From assembly GCF_007828045.1 (NCBI RefSeq), contig NZ_VITN01000003.1:372001-436000 (forward strand): 64,000 nt of DNA. The letters run 5' to 3'. Below the pieces are notes generated by a model. That model was not told where the DNA came from, made no database searches, and saw nothing but the letters and a program-made list of their open reading frames with translations. Shown piece after piece: positions 40,334-48,127 of the stretch. The DNA comes from Nitrospirillum amazonense. Its GTDB lineage: Bacteria; Pseudomonadota; Alphaproteobacteria; Azospirillales; Azospirillaceae. The position numbers were made by a program, and so were the translations under genes. Position 1 is the first letter of the stretch; each line of letters opens with the position of its first letter.

Positions 40334-40369
40334 AACCCATGGCATGAGGAGGACCTCATGCCATGGGTT
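40334..40369. terminator. Perfect 16-bp hairpin after pgk
   Basis: AACCCATGGCATGAGG (40334-40349) pairs without error with CCTCATGCCATGGGTT (40354-40369) around AGGA. It starts 18 bases beyond the pgk stop on the minus strand and probably ends or stabilises that transcript. Its core GGCATGAG/CTCATGCC equals stem IV of the dispersed hairpin element. Confidence 0.75.
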
Positions 40370-40386
40370 GCGTTTCTTCTGAAGCC

Positions 40387-41583
40387 TTAAGCCGCCGCTT
40401 CCAGCGCCTTCACGCCGGGCAGTTCCTTGCCTTCCAGCCATTCCAGGAAGGCGCCGCCGGCGGTGGAGATGTAGCTGAACGCGTCGGCCACGCCGGCATG
40501 CTCCAGGGCCGCGACGGTGTCGCCGCCGCCGGCCACGGACAGGACGGTGCCGGCCTTGGTCAGGTCGGCCACGATCTTGGCCACGGCGTTGGTGGCGGCG
40601 TCGAAGGGCTCGATCTCGAAGGCGCCCATGGGGCCGTTCCACACCACCGTCTTGGCGGTGGCCAGCTTCTCGCCGTAATAGGTGACCGTGGCGGGGCCGG
40701 CGTCCAGGATCATCTCATCGGCGGCGATGTCGCCGGGGGCGGCGATGCGCGAGGGGGCGTGGGCCTTGAACTGCCTGGCCACCGCGCCGTCCTTGGGCAG
40801 CAGGATCTGGCAGCCGCCGGCCTCGGCCTTGGCCAGGATGGCGCGGGCCTGGTCGGCCATGTCCTTCTCCGCCAGCGAGGCGCCGACGTCCACGCCCTGG
40901 GCGTAGAGGAAGGTGTTGGCCATGCCGCCGCCCAGCGCCAGGATGTCGACCTTGCCCACCAGGTTCAGCAGCAGGTCCAGCTTGGTGCTGATCTTGGCGC
41001 CGCCGACCACGGCGGCCACCGGCCGCTGCGGCTGGCCCAGGGCCTTGGACAGGGCCACCAGCTCGGCCTGCATCAGGCGGCCGGCGGCCGCCGGCAGCAG
41101 GCGGGCCAGGGCCTCGGTCGAGGCATGGGCGCGGTGGGCGGCGGAGAAGGCGTCGTTGACGTAGATGTCGCCCAGCTTGGCCAGCTCGGCGGCGAAGGCG
41201 GGATCGTTCTTCTCCTCACCGGCGTGGAAGCGCAGGTTTTCCAGCACCAGCACCTGGCCCTTTTCCAGGGCGCGGATGGCGTCCTGCGCCGGCTTGCCGA
41301 TGCAGTCGCCGGCGAAGGCCACCGGGGCGCCCAGGGCATCCGACAGGGTCGGCACCACCTGGCGCAGGGAATTCTTCTCGTCCGGGCCGTTCTTGGGCCG
41401 GCCGAAGTGCGACAGGACGACGACCTTGGCGCCCTTGGACGCCAGTTCCTTCAAGGTGGGGACCAGACGGACCAGGCGGGTGGCGTCCGTGACCTGGCCA
41501 TCCTGCACGGGGACGTTGAGGTCGGCGCGGACCAGCACGGTGCGGCTGGCGGGGGCGATATCGTCTAGGGTCTTGAAAGTCAT
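40387..41583 (-). CDS. pgk: Phosphoglycerate kinase
   Basis: Pgk transfers phosphate between 1,3-bisphosphoglycerate and ADP in glycolysis and gluconeogenesis. The 398-residue protein shows [39 protein letters not shown] and [33 protein letters not shown] and the C-terminal [13 protein letters not shown] complete the pattern. Length is normal. No gap or fba gene is adjacent. Confidence 0.96.
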   Translation of the reverse strand: MTFKTLDDIAPASRTVLVRADLNVPVQDGQVTDATRLVRLVPTLKELASKGAKVVVLSHFGRPKNGPDEKNSLRQVVPTLSDALGAPVAFAGDCIGKPAQDAIRALEKGQVLVLENLRFHAGEEKNDPAFAAELAKLGDIYVNDAFSAAHRAHASTEALARLLPAAAGRLMQAELVALSKALGQPQRPVAAVVGGAKISTKLDLLLNLVGKVDILALGGGMANTFLYAQGVDVGASLAEKDMADQARAILAKAEAGGCQILLPKDGAVARQFKAHAPSRIAAPGDIAADEMILDAGPATVTYYGEKLATAKTVVWNGPMGAFEIEPFDAATNAVAKIVADLTKAGTVLSVAGGGDTVAALEHAGVADAFSYISTAGGAFLEWLEGKELPGVKALEAAA

Positions 41584-41906
41584 GGCGTCGGTTCCCGGCC
41601 CGTATCAAGGTGGAATGGCGTGAGACGGGGCCAAGGAAGCATAGGCGGGACCCTGTTGCAACCGCACAGGCCGCCCGTTACACCCCTCTGGCCGAAAGAC
41701 GGAGCCCGCGTTACCTCATCAGGGCTCAAGTGTCAGCGGCACGAGATTACAACTCATGCCGCTGTAGGCCGCGACTGCGGCCGCCGGAAATTTCCGGGGA
41801 GCGTCAGCGGACTGGAAATTGAGGAAGCCAAGCCAGCGGATGCTGGCGCCCGGCGACTGAGGGGGCATTTGATCATGACCGATCAAATGCCACGTACTGA
41901 AACGGC
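41584..41906. other. Divergent pgk/PrsW-like gap, mostly repeat R5
   Basis: Of these 323 bases about 115 are copy R5 of the hairpin element (listed separately). No gene is supportable in the rest. The promoter of pgk should lie close to 41590-41680. Confidence 0.5.
41734..41868 (-). repeat. Hairpin-array intergenic element, copy R5 (inverted)
   Basis: Stem IV pairs CAGCGGCACGAG (41734-41745) with CTCATGCCGCTG (41753-41764) with one mismatch. Stem III is GGCCGC/GCGGCC around GACT (41767-41782). Stem II pairs AATTTCC (41789-41795) with GGAAATT (41814-41820) across the CGGGGAGCGTCAGCGGACT core. Stem I is GCCAGC/GCTGGC around GGAT (41832-41847). Confidence 0.84.
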
Positions 41907-42506
41907 ATGGGGAAGCGCCGCGTGATCTATTACATCCTGTTCCTGATCGTCCTGGCCCTGGTGACCCTGGTGCTGGCGCGGCGCGGCGTGCTGGAGGGCC
42001 GGGTGCTGGCCGCCGGCCTGCTGGTCCTGCCCGGCGTGACGGCCATGGAGGATTGGGCCGCCCGTGACATGGGCGTCCTGGGCCTGTCCGGCGGCCATGT
42101 CGGCCCCGTGACCCTGCTGCTGATCCTGGGGGCCTGCGTGGAGGAGGCGGGGCGCTACCTGCTGCTGTCGCTCAGCAACCGCGACACCCGGGCGGCGGTC
42201 AGCGCCGGCTACGCCTGGGCGGCGTGGGAGCTGGGCGTCGCCGTCTGGGCGCTGGCGCGTGGCATGCTGCCGCTGTGCGCCGCCGGCAATGTCCACTGTC
42301 TCAGCCTGGGCTTCCCGCCGCTGCTGGCCCTGGGCACGGTGCTGGTGGCACGCTCGGTTCCCAGCCTGCTGCACGTGGCGCTGTCCTTCGGCCAGCTGTG
42401 GGCGGTGCGGGCCACATATCCGGCGGCGCGCACGCTGTGGTTCGTGCTGACGGTGGTGGTGCACCTGGCCATCAACCTGGCCATCGTGCGCCACGGCCAC
42501 CTGTGA
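41907..42506 (+). CDS. PrsW/YhfC-like membrane protein, putative intramembrane protease
   Basis: This is a 199-residue protein with about six to seven hydrophobic segments. Residues fit the four-motif pattern of the PrsW/YhfC/CPBP superfamily: E79-E80-x2-R83 in ACVEEAGRYLLL, G101-YAWAAWE108, H156 in SLLHVALSFGQ, and H186-x3-N190 in VVHLAINLA. Those motifs are membrane-embedded metal ligands in known members. The substrate is unknown. The ATG at 41907 lacks a good ribosome-binding site; a GTG at 41922 with GGGGAAG upstream is an alternative. Family assignment is by motif pattern only. Confidence 0.6.
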   Translation: MGKRRVIYYILFLIVLALVTLVLARRGVLEGRVLAAGLLVLPGVTAMEDWAARDMGVLGLSGGHVGPVTLLLILGACVEEAGRYLLLSLSNRDTRAAVSAGYAWAAWELGVAVWALARGMLPLCAAGNVHCLSLGFPPLLALGTVLVARSVPSLLHVALSFGQLWAVRATYPAARTLWFVLTVVVHLAINLAIVRHGHL

Positions 42507-42621
42507 GCGCTCAAAGTTTAACCATTCACCATATTGTCGCCGTGCGGGGCGTCCTATAGCGTTGGGGGACAAGGGCGCGCCCCAGCGGCCGCCGCCCCTG
42601 GCAATGCCGGACCCCGCCTAG

Positions 42622-44310
42622 ATGCCCGAATCCCCGTCGACGTCACCCGTTCCCCCCGCCCATCCGGCGGAGGGTGCGCCCGTTTCCGTGCCCGCGGCCG
42701 CCCCGCAGGAGATCGAGCTGAAGCTGGCGGTCGATCCCCGGCATCTCGGCCGGCTGAAGACGGCGCCGGTTCTGGCCGGCCCGCGCGCCGTCACCAAGAC
42801 GCTGCGCAACACCTATTTCGACACGCCGGGGGGCGATCTCGCCGCCCGGGGCATCAGCCTGCGCCTGCGCCATTCGGGGCCCCAGGGCGCGGGAAAGGTG
42901 GTGCAGACGCTGAAGGGCCCATCAGCCGGCGGGGGCATGGCCCTGGCCCGGTCGGAATGGGAAATCCCGGCGCCTGACGGGCATCTGGTGCCCCAGGCCT
43001 TCACCGACGCCGCCGCCCAGGCCCTGCTGGACGGTGTGGACTTGCGCCGCCTGGGCCCCGTCTTCAGCAACGAGGTCAAGCGCTGGACCCGCACCCTGCC
43101 CCTGGCCGCCGGCCTGGCGGTGGACGTGGCGGTGGACCAGGGCGTCACCCGCGCGGCCGATGGCCGGGAAGAGCCGATCGCGGAGCTGGAGCTGGAATTG
43201 GCCGCCGGCCAGGACCGCCGCGTGCTCTATGATTTGGCGCTGGCCCTGCACCGGGCCGTGCCCCTGCGCCTGGAACTGCGCACGAAGGCGGAGCGCGGCT
43301 ACGCCCTGGCACAGGGGGAGGCGGCGGCGCCCAAGGCGGTGAAGGCCGGCCCCCTGAACTTCCATCCCGACGACACGGTCGAGGCGGCGCTGGCCGGGGT
43401 CGCCCGCGCCTGCCTGCACCACATGGCGGCGAACGAGGGCGCGGTGCTGGCCGGCGACCCGTCGGGTGTGCACCAGATGCGGGTGGCGGTGCGGCGCCTG
43501 CGCTCCGCCCTCACCCTGTTCAAGGCCATCCTGCCCGAGGCCCAGGCCGCCACCCTGAAGGTGGCGCTGAAGGGCCTGGCCGACGCCGTGGGTCCCGCCC
43601 GTTCCTGGGACGTGTTCCTGGATGAACTGTTGGCGCCGGTGACCACGGCGATGCCGGAGCAGGAAAGCCTGCGGGCGCTGGCCGTGGCGGCGCAGGGTGC
43701 GCGGGGCCGGGGCCATACCGCGGCGCGGGCCGCCGTGTCGGGCCCGGGCTATACCGAGCTGCTGTTGACCCTGGGCCGCTGGGTGGATGGGCGCTGCTGG
43801 CGCGACGATGCCCCGGCCGACCGCCTGGCCTGGCTGGGCCAGCCGCTGCTGCCCTTCGCCGACGCCGTGCTGACCCGCCAGCGCCACCGTGCCGCGAAGC
43901 GCAGCCGTCATTTCGCCCGGCTGGACGCGCCCGCCCGCCATGGCCTGCGCATCGCCATGAAGAAGCTGCGCTACGCCGTGGACTTCTTCCGCGAGCTGTA
44001 CCCGCAGAAGGCCGTGCGCAAGTATCTGGAGCGGCTGTCCGGCCTGCAGGACGGGCTGGGCCATCTGAACGACGTCGCCACCATGGACGCGCTGATCCGC
44101 GAGCTGCGGGCCGACCTGGCCGCCGCTAAGGACGTGAGCCCCACCGGTGGGGATATGGCCGGCTGGGACATGGGCGCCGGCCTGGTGCTGGGCTGGCACG
44201 CCGCCCACATGGCCGTGGGGGAGGAGGCGCTCTGCCGCGCGGTGGACGACTTCCTGGACGCCGACCCCTTCTGGACGCCGGTGGACCACTGGCCGCACCC
44301 GCCCTCCTGA
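42622..44310 (+). CDS. CYTH-CHAD domain protein (inorganic triphosphatase-like)
   Basis: This is a 562-residue protein. The CYTH domain (about 28-230) opens with the signature EIELKLAVDP and has RNTYFDTPGGDLAARGISLRLRH and ELELELAAG. It forms a tunnel that hydrolyses triphosphates in characterised members such as YgiF. The CHAD domain (about 255-540) has repeated histidine-rich helices, for example VHQMRVAVRRLRSALTLFKAIL and LRIAMKKLRYAVDFFRELYP. CHAD domains bind polyphosphate. It is followed 37 bases later by a ParA-like gene on the same strand, probably one operon. Confidence 0.9.
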   Translation: MPESPSTSPVPPAHPAEGAPVSVPAAAPQEIELKLAVDPRHLGRLKTAPVLAGPRAVTKTLRNTYFDTPGGDLAARGISLRLRHSGPQGAGKVVQTLKGPSAGGGMALARSEWEIPAPDGHLVPQAFTDAAAQALLDGVDLRRLGPVFSNEVKRWTRTLPLAAGLAVDVAVDQGVTRAADGREEPIAELELELAAGQDRRVLYDLALALHRAVPLRLELRTKAERGYALAQGEAAAPKAVKAGPLNFHPDDTVEAALAGVARACLHHMAANEGAVLAGDPSGVHQMRVAVRRLRSALTLFKAILPEAQAATLKVALKGLADAVGPARSWDVFLDELLAPVTTAMPEQESLRALAVAAQGARGRGHTAARAAVSGPGYTELLLTLGRWVDGRCWRDDAPADRLAWLGQPLLPFADAVLTRQRHRAAKRSRHFARLDAPARHGLRIAMKKLRYAVDFFRELYPQKAVRKYLERLSGLQDGLGHLNDVATMDALIRELRADLAAAKDVSPTGGDMAGWDMGAGLVLGWHAAHMAVGEEALCRAVDDFLDADPFWTPVDHWPHPPS

Positions 44311-44347
44311 CCCTCCTTATCGCTGTATCTCAAGGAACTGGCACCCC

Positions 44348-44974
44348 ATGCTTTCCATTCTCGTGGCCAACATCAAGGGCGGCGTCGGCAAGACCACGGT
44401 CGCCACCCACCTGGCCGCCGCCTTCGCCGCCACCGGCCGTCAGACCGTCCTGGCCGACGTTGACCGGCAGAAATCGTCCCTGGGCTGGCTGGCCCGCCGG
44501 CCGGTGACCGCCCCAGTCATCGCAGCATTGGACTGGACCAAGGAGATCGACAGCGTGCCCAAGGGGGCGGAGGTGCTGGTCATCGACGCGCCCGCCGCCC
44601 TGAAGCCCAAGGAGGTGGAGCAGCTGGTGGCCGAGGCCGACGTGATCGTGCTGCCCCTGCTGCCCGGCGCGTTCGACGAGCAGGCGACGGAACGCTTTCT
44701 GAAGAAGCTGGACGAGCTGAAGCCCATCCGTAAAAGCCGCAAGGCCGTGGCGGTGGTGGGCAACCGCGTGCGCGCCCGCACCCGCGCCGCCGACCGGCTG
44801 GACACTTTCCTGGGCACGGTGGGCCACCGCGTGGTGACCCGCCTGCGCGACAGCCAGGCCTACCCCGACGCGGCCGCCGCCGGCCTCAGCCTGTTCGACC
44901 AGAAGGCCAAGCGCCTGGCCGACCTGCGCCAGGACTGGGCCCCCTTGATCGCGTTCATCGAGGATCCGAGCTAA
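44348..44974 (+). CDS. ParA/MinD-like P-loop ATPase
   Basis: This is a 208-residue protein with the deviant Walker A motif IKGGVGKTTVATHLAAAFA that has the signature lysine, ADVDRQKSSLGWL (Walker A') and VLVIDAPAA (Walker B). ParA-family proteins position plasmids, chromosomes or large complexes. No parB gene, parS-like repeats or plasmid signs are nearby, so a role in placing a cellular complex is more likely than plasmid partition. The ATG at 44348 has AAGGA upstream. Its pairing with a CHAD protein is a point of interest. Confidence 0.85.
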   Translation: MLSILVANIKGGVGKTTVATHLAAAFAATGRQTVLADVDRQKSSLGWLARRPVTAPVIAALDWTKEIDSVPKGAEVLVIDAPAALKPKEVEQLVAEADVIVLPLLPGAFDEQATERFLKKLDELKPIRKSRKAVAVVGNRVRARTRAADRLDTFLGTVGHRVVTRLRDSQAYPDAAAAGLSLFDQKAKRLADLRQDWAPLIAFIEDPS

Positions 44975-44986
44975 GGGGCGGGGGCG

Positions 44987-45358
44987 TCACGCCCCCACTG
45001 GCAGGCCCGTGCCGCCGTCCAGCTTGGTGATCCGCCACCGATCCAGATCATCCCAGTCGAACTGGATGTCGTATTGAGCGCCGGCGTCCACCGTCAGTAG
45101 GAAGACACCCGTTTCCCTCTCCAGGGCGCGGAGCAATGCAGCCGCCATTTCGTTCATCGTGGCGTAAAGTGCGCTGGCCCTCACCGCGCCGATGAGCAGG
45201 ACATCCGAAGCGGTGGTATAGGAGGCGTTGGCACCATGCCGGCCCTCCTCCGCCCGAAACCGGTAATAGCCTTTGATCCAGCCGGGGCTGTGGCTGTTCA
45301 GGAAGGCGATGAATTCCCGCGCGAGGTCGATGACCAGCGCCGATGCCGCGTCGTTCAT
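44987..45358 (-). CDS. Small protein of the toxin locus, candidate immunity protein
   Basis: This is a 123-residue acidic cytoplasmic protein with no signal peptide. Segments YRFRAEEGRHGANASYTT and YDIQFDWDDLDRWRITKLDGGTGLP resemble small immunity proteins of the YezG/DUF600 kind in general style, but the match is from memory and not secure. The ATG overlaps the stop of the upstream gene as ATGA, so the two are co-translated. It is the last gene of the toxin operon. Confidence 0.55.
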   Translation of the reverse strand: MNDAASALVIDLAREFIAFLNSHSPGWIKGYYRFRAEEGRHGANASYTTASDVLLIGAVRASALYATMNEMAAALLRALERETGVFLLTVDAGAQYDIQFDWDDLDRWRITKLDGGTGLPVGA

Positions 45359-45798
45359 TCCGGGGCCTGCGCGATTCTCTGGCGGTAGTTCTCGAACACC
45401 GTTCGAATGAACCTCCCGGTCCGCCGATCAGTTGATGCCGTCACCAAGGTCAGCGGGCAGGATGCCGTCCGCTGCCCCTTCATGCCCGACAGCTGGGGGA
45501 GGCCGTGAAATGTGTTCTTCCTATCGGAGACGTCGATGATCCAGCTTCCGCCGAAGTGCTTGCGGAACACCTGGCCGACATAGCGTGCCATGCCGTCGAT
45601 GGTTTTGGCTTCGCTCCGCTTCTTGATGTCGTCGATCGTGGCGTACGTGCCCAGGGCATGCCTTTCGATCACGTCGAGTGATTCAGGGGAGTAATCCAGT
45701 CGGGCGGCGGTTTCGGTTGGTATGGACTGAAGGAAACGCCCGATAGCGTCCTCCATGTCCATTAGCCAAACTTGGAATTGATCGTCATCCGCCGCCAT
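45355..45798 (-). CDS. Conserved small protein of the toxin locus
   Basis: This is a 147-residue soluble protein. The order of features (RLDYSPESLDVIERHALG, then GMARYVGQVFRKHFGGSWIIDV, then CPLTLVTASTDRRTGRFIRTVFENYRQ) is one I associate with small proteins encoded beside polymorphic toxins and in similar accessory loci. No function is assigned to that family. It is coupled by ATGA to the 123-residue gene downstream. A role as a second immunity protein or an adaptor is inference from position. Confidence 0.55.
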   Translation of the reverse strand: MAADDDQFQVWLMDMEDAIGRFLQSIPTETAARLDYSPESLDVIERHALGTYATIDDIKKRSEAKTIDGMARYVGQVFRKHFGGSWIIDVSDRKNTFHGLPQLSGMKGQRTASCPLTLVTASTDRRTGRFIRTVFENYRQRIAQAPE

Positions 45799-45817
45799 TC
45801 AAGACTCGCGTGTTCCT

Positions 45818-46072
45818 CTAGTCGACGGACAGCCGGTTCAAGTTATAGATGTCGGTATCGCGTTCGGCGAACAGCTTTTCCAGCTTAGCGGGGCCGTTTG
45901 CTGCCGCGTACTCGATCTCTTTCTTTGAGACCGGAACCGCCAGCAGCCAGGCGGTGGTTCGATCCGCAATTTTCCTTGATCTGAAGCCGTCGCCCCACAC
46001 GCGCAGGACCGGCGGCTTCTCGACGCCGAAAGCGGAGGCCGTGGTCTTGGCCGTGTTGGAGAGCTGGCGCAA
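45818..46072 (-). CDS. Short SUFU-like fragment or small immunity gene
   Basis: This is an 84-residue frame starting at a TTG that has GGGGGAAGGG about 10 bases upstream. The C-terminal half, AWLLAVPVSKKEIEYAAANGPAKLEKLF and NLNRLSVD, looks like the end of suppressor-of-fused (SUFU) domain proteins, which are common toxin-immunity proteins of about 180-200 residues. The N-terminal two thirds of such a domain is missing, and the frame upstream closes with TGA near 46157. It may be a truncated relic left by recombination. Confidence 0.4.
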   Translation of the reverse strand: MRQLSNTAKTTASAFGVEKPPVLRVWGDGFRSRKIADRTTAWLLAVPVSKKEIEYAAANGPAKLEKLFAERDTDIYNLNRLSVD

Positions 46073-46091
46073 AACCGTGTGCCCTTCCCCC

Positions 46092-46706
46092 TTAGGTGAG
46101 GTTGAGGTGTACCGGCGTTCCGGACGGAAGGGCGCGGGTCTTTCGGATCAACTGCGCGGCAAGGTGCCAGTAGACGTCGAGATCGGAGGTTTCCAGATTA
46201 TCTACAGTATCGGCTCCACCAAGGAACAGCGGTTTGCGATATCCCACGCACTGATCATAGGCTGGCGGTGATCCGCCAGATGCCCGCCATTGCCTGTAGA
46301 AGCTCTCGGCCAATGCAGCGTCGCCGTAGTCGATGAGTTCGGCCTCGTGAAAGGAGGTTAAATTGGCGGGAATTTCCATGGCCTCCCCGGTGCCCGGCTC
46401 GAACAGGATCACCCCGGGCTTCTTGTCCTCAAGGCGTGCGGCGTCGAGCGCGAAAGCCCGCCCGAGCCAATCATACGCAAAACAGAGAATGCGGCCTTTG
46501 AATGCGGGAAAGGCGGCTAGCACACGGGCATTCCAGTCCCCCACATGGGTTGGATGCAGGGTGCGATAAAGGCCGGACTTAAAGGATAATCCGCCAATCT
46601 CTTTGAAGAACTCTTGCATCATCGGATCGGACGTCGTCACGCCTGCGACATCTCCGGCGATGGCCTGATTGTCACGCTGGAAGTGTTTTTTGAACTTATC
46701 AAACAC
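46092..46706 (-). CDS. T6SS immunity protein Tdi1-like (DUF1851)
   Basis: This is a 204-residue soluble protein. The N-terminal part has IGGLSFKSGLYRTLHP; the middle has RILCFAYDWLGRAFALDAARLEDKKPGVILFEPGTGEAMEIP. The C-terminus, LFLGGADTVDNLETSDLDVYWHLAAQLI, is the characteristic DUF1851/Tdi1 C-terminal segment. Members protect cells against nuclease-type effectors. The start lies 2 bases after the toxin stop codon, the tight spacing expected for a cognate immunity gene. Confidence 0.78.
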   Translation of the reverse strand: MFDKFKKHFQRDNQAIAGDVAGVTTSDPMMQEFFKEIGGLSFKSGLYRTLHPTHVGDWNARVLAAFPAFKGRILCFAYDWLGRAFALDAARLEDKKPGVILFEPGTGEAMEIPANLTSFHEAELIDYGDAALAESFYRQWRASGGSPPAYDQCVGYRKPLFLGGADTVDNLETSDLDVYWHLAAQLIRKTRALPSGTPVHLNLT

Positions 46707-46708
46707 TA

Positions 46709-47992
46709 TTAGTCTCCAATTGTGACATTGTCGATTTTAGTACCATCGGGAAGATTCTTTATCTGGTGGTGAATCTGGGACCCGAGGCTGCGATTTACGC
46801 TAGAATCCAAAGGCCACATGTTTCTTAGTGTATCTTCGCCGCCAAGTTGAAGGTCAACCATGTGGTCAATATCGCTATTGGCCGGAATATCATTTCCGGC
46901 GCTGCGATATCGGCTGGAGGCGGAAGTTCCGCTGCGTGTGTAGTTTCGCGTAACAACGGTGTCCGCGTCGTTAAGGAGCTGAACCTTGGCGTCGGCTTCA
47001 GCTTTTTGAGCATCAGTCCATCCTGGCTTGTATTTTAAAGCCAAATCAACCCCCTCCGTTTCCGAGGTGGCCGCCTTCAAGGGAGGCGGTGGAGGTGGTG
47101 GCGGCTCAACCGGCCTCACCGGCGGGTCTGGCGGCGGTGGCGGTGGCGGCGGTTCTTCCTCCACCACGGGCGGGCGCTTGCCGCCGGAGGCCGGCTTCAC
47201 CTTGGCGATCAGGACGATCAGGGCGTTGATGGTCAGCACGGTCAGGCCGGCGGCGGTGCGTTTCGCCGCCTCGTCCAGGTCGTGCTCGGTCTTGGCGGTG
47301 GTGGCCATGGCCACGCCGTGGCCCAGGTCGTTCAGGCCGCCGAACACCGACCAGCCCACCATGGCATAGCCCACGCCCAACAGGATGACGTCGATGGCCT
47401 CGCCATAACCGGCGGCGTGGCCCACCGCCCAGGCGGCCAGGAAGCCCGCCAGCCAGTACAGCGTCTCCAGCGTGAACAGGCTTTTCGCCGCCTGCTGCAT
47501 GTCGCGCGGCAGGTAGGGGATGCTGCGGCGCAGCATGCCGACCACGCGCTGGATCATCGACCATTGCGCCGGCTGGCCCGGTGGGTCGCCGTCCTGCTCC
47601 CCCTGCAGCGTGGGGTGGGGCGGGGGCGTGGTGGGCGGGGATATGGGCGGCGTGGCGTGGGGGATGAGATAGGCGGTGAGGCTGCCGTTGGTGAAATCGG
47701 CCATGACGCGGGCCATCAACTGCCCGGTGCTGCAGCGATGGTCCACGCCGTCCACCACCAGGCGCAACCGCTGGCGCCCAATGTCATCCAGGCTGTTCAG
47801 GGCCTGGACGACGCGGCCGTCCTGCCAGGGGCGGAAGGGCACGGTGATGGCATAGCGCCGCATGCCGGCGGGCACGGCCAGGGTGGGGCCGATCAGCAGG
47901 CGCCCCTCGGGAACGGTGGCCTCCACCCAGCCGGGCATGGCCTGGCCGGGCGCCGCCGCGAAGGGCGCGTGGCTGGAAAAACTGTCAGGCAC
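46709..47992 (-). CDS. Polymorphic toxin with C-terminal HNH-type nuclease
   Basis: This is a 427-residue protein from a GTG at 47992, chosen because GGGAGGGG lies 5 bases before it; an ATG at 48103 would add 37 residues without a ribosome-binding site. The N-terminal domain (WVEATVPEGRLLIGPTLAVPAGMRRYAITVPFRPW) is followed by a hydrophobic region around residues 185-260 (YWLAGFLAAWAVGHAAGYGEAIDVILLGVGYAMVGWSVFGGLNDLGHG), typical of DUF6861-type effectors. Then come a polyproline hinge and the toxin tip. The tip has DIDHMVDLQLGG, NMWPLDSSVNRSLGSQIHHQI, an HNH/His-Me-finger arrangement with Asp-His at about 376-377. No T6SS structural gene is in the window, so the delivery route is unknown. 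Confidence 0.78.
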   Translation of the reverse strand: MPDSFSSHAPFAAAPGQAMPGWVEATVPEGRLLIGPTLAVPAGMRRYAITVPFRPWQDGRVVQALNSLDDIGRQRLRLVVDGVDHRCSTGQLMARVMADFTNGSLTAYLIPHATPPISPPTTPPPHPTLQGEQDGDPPGQPAQWSMIQRVVGMLRRSIPYLPRDMQQAAKSLFTLETLYWLAGFLAAWAVGHAAGYGEAIDVILLGVGYAMVGWSVFGGLNDLGHGVAMATTAKTEHDLDEAAKRTAAGLTVLTINALIVLIAKVKPASGGKRPPVVEEEPPPPPPPPDPPVRPVEPPPPPPPPLKAATSETEGVDLALKYKPGWTDAQKAEADAKVQLLNDADTVVTRNYTRSGTSASSRYRSAGNDIPANSDIDHMVDLQLGGEDTLRNMWPLDSSVNRSLGSQIHHQIKNLPDGTKIDNVTIGD

Positions 47993-48127
47993 CGCCCCTC
48001 CCGCCTCTGGTTCAGCCGGCCTCGGCGGATGAACTAAGGCGGCGACGGGGGACGGAAAGGGGCCGGATGAGGGGCTTTCCCTCAGGGGTAAGCCGCCCGG
48101 CATAGGGCTCGGTGGCGCCCCCTTACC

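Noticed and set aside
44348-44974. Plasmid partition locus
   Set aside because: The ParA-like ATPase stands without parB, centromere repeats or replication genes, and neighbours are chromosomal housekeeping genes.
44987-48103. Prophage or integrative element
   Set aside because: No integrase, phage structural gene, tRNA-linked attachment repeat or transposase is seen; a toxin/immunity locus explains the genes.
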